DNA from: Anaeramoeba flamelloides | Lineage: Eukaryota > Metamonada > Anaeramoebidae | Reading direction: 5' to 3' | DNA length: 64,000 nucleotides | NCBI GenBank assembly: GCA_027625915.1 | Contig: JANTQA010000008.1 | Coordinates: 1,815,001 to 1,879,000, forward strand | In this document: in pieces, positions 55,501 through 64,000 of the stretch | How the letters are laid out: every line of letters starts with the position of its first letter | Position numbering within the stretch: the first letter of the stretch is position 1 | Made by a program: the position numbers and the translations under genes | Notes under the pieces: model-generated | Database searches by the model: none | Told to the model about the DNA's origin: nothing | What the model saw: the letters and a program-made list of their open reading frames with translations, nothing else

Positions 55501-58500
55501 TTCCAACCCTAAATGGTTATGGCTTGATTTATGAGATTGATTAATTGAAGAAAGCTGAAGCATCGTTTTTAAATCTCGTACGGTTTTTTCTAAATACTTG
55601 GACCGGTTGGTTTGTAAAGTAATTATCTGATTGAGTTTATCAATTAATGGTACTAATGTTTGTCTGCATTCGGATCTTAGAGTATCCCTCATTGGCAATA
55701 GGGATTTTAGTCCCTGCCTATTTTTCTTACTGACCTCATTTTTAATTTTTTCTTGGATATCATTGATCTTCCCAAACAATGATTTTGGTACATTAATTTC
55801 CTTTCCGACAGCTAATTCTTTTAATTTCTTTTTAAAACTGCTTAAATTTTCATTTTCTTGCTGGATCCTTGTTGTCAATTGATCAATGGTGGTCATAAAA
55901 TGCATTTTACTTCTGATATTAGTGACGTCATTTATCAATCTACCAACTGTGACAAATGGATTTTCAGATTCCTTGATCCCCTTTTCAAAATTTACCTTAA
56001 ATGGAGAATCCAAGATTTGGTAATCATTGATCAGTACAGAACAATTATATGCACCTGGCTCTGATACTTCATAGGTTACATTAAATTCTCCATTCTTATT
56101 ACTATCAGTTACTTCTGCTAATATTTTTATTGGCCCCTCTAAGATAACTAAAATATTAATTGTCTGTGTTTGCGGAGAGGAAATTGTTTGAGAGGATACA
56201 GTTTTTTTTGAATAATGATAGGTTGTGTTTTTGCCTAATTTGCTAGTAATCAAATTATGAAATTTATCCCTCGCATAAATTGTAAATGAAGTCGGCTCTC
56301 CTACTAAACCACCTCTAATTCCGGGCCCCTCAACTGTACATAATGTGTAATCTACCTGCCCGGGCTCAATGTTAGTAATAAATGGAGAACCTGATATATT
56401 TTCCCCATTCAGTGTAATAGTAGTTAAATAAGAGCCAGAATAAGTGGCTAAATATTTACAAGAATAAGTTCCATTCTGTAAATCAGTAACTTGTCCAGCA
56501 ATAAATTTTTTCCCACATTTTAGAACCACTTTAAAATCGTCCCCTCCTTTTTTATTTTTTTACAAACAGTTTATTAAATGTTTTTTATTTTTTTTTTTTT
56601 TTATTGTTTTTTTTTTTTTTTTTTTTTTTATTTTTTTATATTTTTTATTGTTTTTGTTAATTTAATTAAAGACTTTGATGTTAAGAAATTCTTTAAAATT
56701 GAAAAAAAAAACAAAAAACTAAAATTTTGAATAATATTTGTGCAGATCTTATTTTTTGAATTTATAAATTTTTTAAAAGATTCAAACATAGTTTTATTAC
56801 CCACTATTGCTGATAAAGCTATTGAACCTTGTTTATCAATAATATTGAAAATATCATTCTTTGTTTTAAAATAATTGAAAAATATTTTTTTTTTAATTCA
56901 GAAATCCAAGATTTTACGATTATTTTCATCAGCTGGGCAATTACAGAGAAAATATCGAAATCTTGATTATTATTCAAATTGTTTATTTTTTTAGCATAGC
57001 TCACAAAATTTTGATTTATTTTTATTCACAAAGTTAGAGTATCTCTTAAAATAATCAAATTGAACTATTTTGATACCCTATTAAAATAAAAATTTTGAAA
57101 AACTTTGAGAAAACAACTTTATTATGTTTTGCCATAAATCCAATCAAAAAAATAATAATAATTTATTGTTCATTAAATTAAAGGAACGAAATTTAAATAA
57201 AGTTGTCTTGTTTTGAAAATTTTACAATCAAAAAAATTCAGGTTCATTTATTGTTCATTCCTCAAAAGTTGATTAAAAATAATTTTCAGAATTTGTTTGT
57301 GTGAATGGCTGAGAAAGAAAAAGGAAACCCCCAGCTTATAAACCTTTAAAACATCAAAAAAAATTTCGCAAATGTTAGAGATTATTATGGCTTACCTATT
57401 GTTTTTCTTTGGACAGAGTTATAATAAGCATGAATAAGAAACATTCCTTCGGTGCCACTGACTGCGCCTAGTAGTCCTTCGCCAAAAGCCAAACACTTTG
57501 TATGATCTGTTTCTTTTGGTATCACATTTTTTAAATGAGACAATATTGCCTTTGTTCCACTTGAAATGACATTGGTTGGGATGTTTAGCTTTGGATTATC
57601 TCGGAGATTTAATAAAATTAATTTATTCAAGTTCCCAAGCGAATATGGTACTTTAATTAATTCGTTACCACTTAAATTTAATTTCTTTTGTTTTTGTTAT
57701 AAAGAATTAGTAACATTTGAAATAATAAATAATAATGTTTTTAGACAAAAGTTTATTTTAAAAAAATGAAAAGATTGAAAAACAAAAAGAGAAAAAAGAA
57801 AAAAAAACATTCTCAAATAAATTAAAGATTACTTTTAAGGATGATAAAAGAGAAATTTCTGGTGGGAGCGTAGTTAATTGGTTTCTAGATAAATAAAAAG
57901 ATTCCAAGCTTGTTAGCTGCCCAATTTCTGAAGGAAGTTGTTCAAGTTGGTTGTCGGTCAGATCAATTTCTGTTAAGCATTTAAGAGCGCAGATACATTT
58001 TGGAAATTTAACAAATTTGTTTCCACTTAACCCTAATTCCTTTTTTGTTTTCCAAAAAGATAGATTTGTTTTTGTTTTTAATTTGAACAAAGAGGTTTAA
58101 ATAAAATTGAATTATTCAAAGAAAAAAAAAAAATAGATGTGTTTTTTGATTTTTGTTTTGTTTTTTTTTGTTTTGTTTTTTTTTGTTTTGTTTTATTTTG
58201 TTGTTTTTAAATTCAAAAAAAGAAGGTGTAATTAAAAAAAAAACATTAAACCAACAAAATATTGGTGGAACTTACAACTAAATTTGTGAGATTTGAAAAG
58301 GAGTTTGGAAGATCTGTGATTTGGTTACGATCCAAAAATAATTTTTTTAATTTTTTCAGGTTTTGGATTTGGTGTGGTATAAATTCAATTTGGTTTGCAC
58401 CTAAAGAAAGTTTGTTTAAATTGTACAGCTTGGTAATTGTAATAGGAAAATAGCTGATCTTATTTTTACGGATATACAATTTTTGTAACATTTCCAGCTT

Positions 58501-58983
58501 ATCAAAGGACTGTGGAAGTGAAGTTAATAGGTTGGAGGATAAAGAAAGTTTTTTTAAATTTGTTAAAAAGCCAAACGATGAAGGCAACTTGGTCAATTTG
58601 TTTTCATAGATGTACAGACTGACTAAGCCTTTTAGGCTACCAAACTCCTTTGGGATCTTGATGAGCTCATTGTCTTGTAAATATGTTTCCCTTAATGATG
58701 ATAAATTACCAATCTCCTTTGGTAAGATTTCCAATTTGTTATGAGCGATGTAAAGCTCTTCCAAATTTTCAAGCAACCCAATCCCTTTTGGTAAGGTTGT
58801 TAATTCATTATTATTCAAATACAACATCTCCAATTCCTTCAATTTCCCTATTTCGTTTGGTAAGTTGGTTAGTCTGTGATCATTCAAATGTAACTCAGCC
58901 CACGATTGCCGAAATGCTTCAGAAATTTCATTCTGAACGGATTCAGTTGAGTGATCCAATTCTAAATTTGTCAAGTTGCTCAT
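52543..58983 (-). CDS. LRR - filamin - coiled coil - kinase - HECT-like fusion protein
   Basis: Four exons join in phase: 58983-58276, 58039-57833, 57684-57396 and 56546-52543 (introns 236, 148 and 849 bases; donors GTAAGT, GTAATC, GTAAGC). The product is 1,735 residues. The joins are supported because each falls inside a repeat: SNLTNLV|ELGLSGN and SSLK|KLNLSGN complete LRRs, and KTIG|GDDFKV completes a filamin repeat. Order: ~14 LRRs of SHOC2/Ras-group type (about 28-345, ending NPKLNIPTNVISSGTKAIL), filamin repeats (366-462, 465-590), coiled coil (600-950), Ser/Thr kinase (960-1205: Lys in VVLKEF, HRDLKPEN, DFG, GTRGYISPE), N/K-rich linker with a D/E tract near 1377, and a HECT-like region (1400-1735). 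The HECT tail reads PHPTIPELELPDY, with Thr1708 where the catalytic Cys should be. ATG 58983 (MSNLTNLEL) follows an acceptor near 59017, so a noncoding 5' exon is likely. A signalling scaffold kinase is inferred; ligase activity is doubtful. Confidence 0.85.
56750..56945 (+). repeat. Dispersed repeat, poly-C family, copy 3 (intronic)
   Basis: GAATTTATAAATTTTTTAAA, AGATTCAAACATAGTTTTAT, TACCCACTATTGCTGATAAA and, at the end, AAGATTTTACGATTATTTTC with GGGCAATTACA match the order in copies at 19802 and 51006, without the C run. It lies inside the 849-base third intron of the LRR-kinase-HECT gene and may explain that intron's size. Confidence 0.55.
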
Positions 58984-60784
58984 TGGTATCACAGAGAAAT
59001 GAAAAAAAAAAAAGCTAAAAGAAAAGAAAGTTTTTTTTAAAAAATAAACAATTTGAAATGGTTTTTATTCTGAGAGACAAAGTTCAAATAATAATAAACT
59101 TAAAGAGTATTCCCAGTTTTAACTCAACTTTAAGAGTATAAACCTTTGAAATTTAAGAGAAAAAGAAGAAAACCTTAATATTTTTTTTTTAAAAAAGTTG
59201 TAAATTAAGATTCAAAAAATTAGAGAAACAATTACTCTTTCAAGTCTTACAAAGAATAAAAAACTTAAGATAATTTAACAATTTGGTTCCACTTGAGACA
59301 TAGGTCCATCTTAAACTGATGTTAAATAATTAAAAGACTTTTTAATAAGAAGAAGAAAACTCTTTTTGATTTTTTTAATCGGAAAAAATTACTGCTACTT
59401 TTTTACTTTTTGCTCTGGGATTGTCAGAGAATGAAAAAGGCTTTTTCTTATTCAGTTCGTATTTACTTTTTATTATAATCTAGGATATTTTGAGTTTACA
59501 ATTACAATTCTAAATAAAGTACAGACTTTACTCATAATTGGTTTTTAAATATTGAAATCTTTTGAATTTCTCTTTGATTTTTTCAGTTTACTTATTAATT
59601 GTTTTTTCTCCCTTGAAAAACAAACAGAATTATTCTATATTGGCACTAGACGATGGGCTCTGAAATTAAAATCACAAACCCAATTAAAATTGGTTTCTTT
59701 GAATAAAAACTGTTTGTAAAAGAAAAAGAAAAAGGAGTCAAATTTTTTCAGATTTTAAAATTCAAATACTTAAATACAAGTTGTAACTTAGATTTTGTTT
59801 TTATTCCAAAGACAATAGAGTGTTTGGTTTGACTGTAACTCAATTAAACTTGGTAAATAACTACTGTTAAAAAAAGTAAAAGAGATAAAAATGTGAACTA
59901 CATGTTTTTAAATTATAGCCTTATTGAAAACAAAAAGTAAAATCAATCAAAAGAAAAAAAAACATTCACCTCAAAGAAAACTTCAAGAGATTATTTTCAA
60001 CCAAATCAAAGATAAGAATTTAAATCTACGTTCATAGTGAAATTCAACAAGTAATTTAAGAGATCTAATAAATAGTCAATTTTTTCTGACAATTTTGTAA
60101 AAAAGATCAATCAAAGAAAAAGTTCTAATAAAAATGTAGTATTAGAAAAACTGTTGTTGAGTTTAATTACTCATTTTCTCTTTTTCCATTGATTTCTATT
60201 TTAATTTCATAGATCTTATTTTTTCTTTTCAGTATGGTTTCTCTATTAACAATTAACTCGAACTTTTTTCACAAATGTTAAGGATTATATTCAAAATAAA
60301 AAGATCAAATGTTCATCTCTTTTAGATTTCAGAAACACACTGATTATCAAGATAAGAAAAAAACATCTGGTGAATTATTAAATTAAAATTTTTTAGATAT
60401 CAACTATTGATAGATCCTTATTATTAATTTACTCCCTTTTAGAGAACAATAAATCATATTATATGATATAAATTTTTGAAAAGAGAGGTGTAAAAAGTAT
60501 TGTCAAGATCAAGAAAAGAGACTCAAAAAGCTATTATCAAACCACCTTGAGACTTTTTTTGGAAATAAAGAGTTCGCTAATCATAATTCATCTTCTTTAA
60601 ATTATTATGTTATTGTTCTTTCTATTGTAAAACACTATAAAAGTCTCCAAAGAGGAAAAGTACTTCTCTTCATATTTTCACTTTGAGAAACCCTTTTAAC
60701 AATCTCCTTAAAATTAATTATTTTTTTTAAAATTTTCTAGAAGTAAACAATCAAAAAGGAAATGAACAAATTTAATACTTACCT
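58984..60784 (-). other. Probable 5' leader intron / promoter region
   Basis: An excellent acceptor (a run of pyrimidines, CTTTCTTTTCTTTTAG, near 59017-59035 on the minus strand) precedes the ATG of the big fusion gene. No coding exon is visible in this 1.8 kb. It is less homopolymer-rich than other spacers. Confidence 0.35.
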
Positions 60785-60960
60785 GGCCAGTTACTCAAAT
60801 TTTAGGAGAACTTCAATTATCACACAGTGTATCTATGAAACAGATCTTGAAAGGACTGTAGGCGTTGATTTTCTTTCAAAAACTTTTCAAATTGATAAAT
60901 AAAACTTTTAGATTATAACTTTTGGGCACAGGTAATAAGAACTTTTCCCCGACAAACAAT
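60785..60960 (-). promoter_or_regulatory. Candidate noncoding first exon with strong donor
   Basis: On the minus strand, AACTGGCCAG is followed by GTAAGTATTAAA, a near-ideal 5' splice site, just below a stretch of higher complexity without ATG. Paired with the acceptor near 59017 it would make a ~1.8-kb leader intron for the LRR-kinase-HECT gene. Purely sequence-motif inference. Confidence 0.3.
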
Positions 60961-61772
60961 TTTCATCAGTGTTATTGAAAATATTCATATTATTAATAAT
61001 GTGACGTTAGTATTATTAGTTATTTCTTAGTCTGATAAAAAAAAAAATGAAAATAAATAAAAATATAATAGTATGCGTTTTTCTATGTAAATATAATTAT
61101 TCTTTGTTCATTTTTCTTTTCAATTATCTTTTTTTATCTTTCCATTAAATACCCAACTTGTAAAAAAAGATTTAGATGGATTTTACCATTTTGTATGAGA
61201 TATTCTTAAATTATAATTATTGTTTTTGATTTAATAGTAAATATCTTCTTTACATCTTTAATTCTTTTTTTTTTCTTATTTTGAGAAAAAATTTTTGAAT
61301 ATATAATTTATAATTTTCTCCTCCTGTCTCAGGACGTTGATAGTTTCTATTTGGTCATGAAAATGATAATTTTATTTTTTATATATATTTTAATTATTTT
61401 TCTTCTTCTCTTTTTTTTTTTTATTTGATATTTTTTAATTACTCCTTTCTCTAAATAAATAAATAAATTTAATTTATAATTTTCACTTTTCTATTCTCCC
61501 TTTACCTCACCCCAAAAACTTTGTGATGAACAAAAATTAATTTTTAGAATTGGTGGGACTGTTTATAAAATATATATTTAAATTTATATTCCATGAAAAT
61601 ACGAACAAATCCTGTAGAATTTTTTTTTTTTTAAATTCTATCTAATCTCTTTTGGAAATTTAAGACAAACTCATCAAAGAACAATCGCCAAAAAAAATAA
61701 AAAATTAAAAATAAAAAATAATAAATAAACAATAAAAAATAAACAATAAAAAAAATATTTCGATATTTTGTT
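60961..61772. other. Intergenic, divergent from fusion gene and 3' of AAA gene
   Basis: AT-rich spacer. The part close to 61772 is presumably the 3' untranslated region of the AAA ATPase gene. No further feature seen. Confidence 0.35.
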
Positions 61773-62590
61773 TTAAATAAAAATTGTACCAAAATTATTT
61801 GGTTTTGGGACCCCTTCACCAAATTGCTCATTCCATTTTTTTAATTTTTGATTTTCGATTGAATTTTTATTTACTGATCTTCCAACGTCACTTTTTGATT
61901 CTAGAAAATCTTTTAATGTTAATAACCTGAGGTTAATTTGGTTACTTTTTTCTCCATTTTCATTTTTTTCATTTTTGATATTATTTTGAAAAATATTAAC
62001 GTGCCTTTTATTATTTTTTTTATTTAATTTTTTTTGTTGCTTTTCCCATTGTAAATATTCCCGAACTGGGCGATGGGCAGCAGTAACACATAAAGTTTGA
62101 AGGTCATGCCCAGAAAACCCTTCAGTTTCGACGGCTAGTTTATGAAAATTAAAATTTTCTTCAATTGCTTCGTCTTTCAAAATAACCTTTAAAATTTTTT
62201 CTCTGGCTTCTAAATTGGGTAAACCAATATATAATCTTCTGGGGAACCTTCTTAAAACGGCGGGATCTAAATCATATGGTCTATTCGTTGCTGCAATAAT
62301 TGTGATGTTTTCGTTTCTTCTTTTTAAACCATCACATTGCTCCATGAATGTATTTTTAATCTTTCTAGAAGCTTCGTGTTCATTGATTTTACCACGCGTA
62401 GTCAGCATGCTATCAACTTCATCAATAAAGATTATACATGGCGCTATTTTCTGCGCTAAAGTGAAAATCGCTTTTGTATATTTTTCTCCATCACCAAACC
62501 ATTTTGAACTGATTTTACTAATTTGTACATTTAGAAAATTTGCTTTGCTTTCAGTTGCCACGGCCTTTGCTAACATTGTTTTCCCATTTC
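61773..62590 (-). CDS. AAA ATPase, ATAD1/Msp1-spastin-like, 3' exon only
   Basis: A meiotic-clade AAA ATPase. Such hexamers thread proteins or microtubules through a central pore using ATP. The visible exon starts after a TTTAG acceptor at 62590 and begins inside the Walker A (GNGKTMLAKAVATES); the preceding glycines must come from an upstream exon. Later motifs are present: Walker B CIIFIDEVDSML, sensor 1 IIAATNRPYDLD, the arginine finger region AVLRRFPRRLYIGLP, and sensor 2 FSGHDLQTLC. Pore loop 1 reads KWFG. A K/N-rich insert follows VREYL, then a C-terminal helix with LKKWNEQFGEGVPKP. The KWxG pore loop, the short spacing and the C-terminal GEG resemble ATAD1/Msp1 and plant relatives more than VPS4 or katanin. 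The N-terminal part, including any membrane anchor, is not found in the window. TAA stop at 61773. Confidence 0.88.
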
Positions 62591-62690
62591 CTAAATCAAA
62601 ATATTAAAATTGATAATGAAATTGGATTTTGAAATATTATAAGAAATATCAATTTTAATAAAACTTTACAAAGAAAGAAATCCAGTAATC

Positions 62691-63221
62691 TAAACCCCAT
62701 TACAAAAATTTGGACACACCCAAAATCAAAAATAGACAAAAAAAAACCCAATTTATTATATTTTTCCAAACCTAATATAAAACCTAATTTAAGTAACCCA
62801 GCATTAATGTTTTATTAAGTAATCATTTTGATTCAAATAAAAGAAAAAAATATAAAACTCAAAAATAAAAATTGGTGTGTCCAAAATAACGGAACGAGTT
62901 GAACAAAAAATGTATTACTAGATTTGTTGAAATTTCACCAACAATTGTTGATCGATCAAATGATAAGATACCATCTACCAATTGTATGTGACTTTCCAAT
63001 TTAATAAACTCAACACTAACATTCTATCAACCATCGAAAAAAATTCCAGATCTAACGAAAACAAATTACGTAAATGCAAAAAAGGAAATGAAAACAAAAA
63101 CAAAAAGATAAAAAATTAAATTGTTTGTAAAATCAAAATTATTTCCAAATTGAATATAAAGTTCAGTAACGATGTTCTTTCAACTTTTTAAACTGTGCCC
63201 AAAATTTTGGAATATAGTTTA
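62691..63221 (+). mobile_element. Tc1/mariner-like MITE, family 2, copy C
   Basis: Opens TAAACCCCATTACAAAAATT with TGGACACACCC following. The complement of the right end reads TAAACTATATTCCAAAATTT with TGGGCACAGT following, giving terminal inverted repeats of about 30 bases of Tc1-like character, with TA borders. 531 bases, no frame. It lies just upstream of the AAA exon, so probably inside that gene's intron. Confidence 0.8.
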
Positions 63222-64000
63222 TTATATATTGTGATTATATTGCAATTTTCAATTCTATTATAATCTAATTGTTCATGAAAAAAAAAAAAAAAAATGAAAA
63301 TTTATTACAAATAATTATTTATTCTCTGATTTTGAATCATATTAAGTTTTTTTTTTTTTGATCCAAGTTTGAAAAAATAAAATTTATCAGTTTTTTTTCA
63401 TTCAAAGAAGATTTAAACAAAATGCCCTCACCATTATTTAAAAGATTGGAGATATAATTTTGAGAGGTAACAATTTTTTTATGCAATTTTCCCGACTTAA
63501 ATCTTTTAAGAATAAATTCAAAATTTAACTATTTTCAAAATTATTGTGAATTATCTGGAATTGTTTTGTAAATTTAAATTGGCTCTAAATTCAACAAACA
63601 AACTCAATTCTTCAAAAATTTGAACAAAAAAATCTTTTGACTTGTAATGAAAAAATTGGATGCACAAAAATTTTGATACACATTTTTTTTTATTGTTTAT
63701 AACAAACAAATTGTTATCTGTGATTTAATAATTAGGGAAAAAAATTATCAAAAGGTGTCGTCAAGATCTACCTAAAAATAGATCAGTAGTGGAAATTATT
63801 TTTTATTTTTAAATGATTAGCGTAACCATAGATTTGTCGGCTATAATTAAAGTGTGCTGTTATTAAGTTATATTGGAATGAGTATTCTCTCATGATTCAA
63901 ATGGTTTCTTTGACTCTAAAAAATCTTTATAAATATTATTGAACAATAAATTATTAGATTTTTTACTTTAGATCACAATTAAAAATTTGTCATTTTTGAA
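63222..64000. other. Window edge, no gene recognised
   Basis: AT-rich DNA that may be intron or upstream region of the AAA gene. No exon coding the missing front of its Walker A was found here. 63820-64000 is repeat family D. Confidence 0.35.
63820..64000 (+). repeat. Dispersed repeat, family D, copy 2 (cut by window end)
   Basis: CCATAGATTTGTCGGCTATA, AAAGTGTGCTGTTATTAAG, GACTCTAAAAAATCTTTATA and CACAATTAAAAATTTGTCAT follow the order of 43385-43555. Extent beyond the window is unknown. Confidence 0.5.

Noticed and set aside
1-64000. CRISPR array or prokaryotic defence locus
   Set aside because: No regularly spaced direct repeats with unique spacers and no prokaryotic gene clusters were seen.

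Overview
This window reads as nuclear DNA of a very AT-rich (by eye roughly 80% A+T), intron-bearing, amoeboid unicellular eukaryote. It carries an Arp2/3 subunit, a Ras exchange factor, a filamin-repeat/LRR/kinase fusion and a PUF60-type splicing factor, all with GT-AG introns and ordinary TAA/TGA stops. The mix resembles amoebal protists such as dictyostelid, Entamoeba or Anaeramoeba relatives. I cannot name the organism from sequence alone. No bacterial operons, CRISPR arrays, rRNA or retrovirus-like elements were seen.

Layout. 1-10.6 kb is gene-poor: one small coiled-coil gene (4.7-5.2 kb, minus) among several non-autonomous inverted-repeat elements. 11.2-12.0 kb holds ARPC4 (plus), whose first exon appears to be only the start codon, with a palindromic X-box-like site about 0.5 kb upstream. 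13.0-16.1 kb has a probable terminal exon of an unknown minus-strand gene and three small elements. 17.5-19.0 kb holds an unrecognised protein with PH-like halves. 21.9-23.1 kb holds a many-exon coiled-coil gene. 23.5-26.0 kb is a nest of palindromic repeats followed by a decayed Tc1/mariner transposon with intact ends. 27.7-33.8 kb holds a long coiled-coil gene and a RasGEF that may be one gene. 37-41.6 kb holds two small elements, a single-domain fluoride channel and a U6-like RNA candidate. 45.2-47.4 kb holds the PUF60/RBM39-type factor. 52.5-59.0 kb (minus) holds the most striking gene. 61.8-62.6 kb holds the 3' part of an AAA ATPase.

The main discovery candidate is the 52.5-59.0 kb gene. 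Joining four exons by phase-compatible splice sites gives about 1,735 residues with leucine-rich repeats, two filamin repeats, a coiled coil, a Ser/Thr kinase and a HECT-like end. The cysteine expected in the HECT signature is replaced by threonine. This suggests a kinase scaffold with a pseudo-HECT domain rather than an ordinary ubiquitin ligase.

At least eight dispersed repeat or inverted-repeat families fill the intergenic space and some introns, several present two to four times in this window. Exon joins were done by eye from splice motifs and reading frame, so boundaries are provisional without transcript data.
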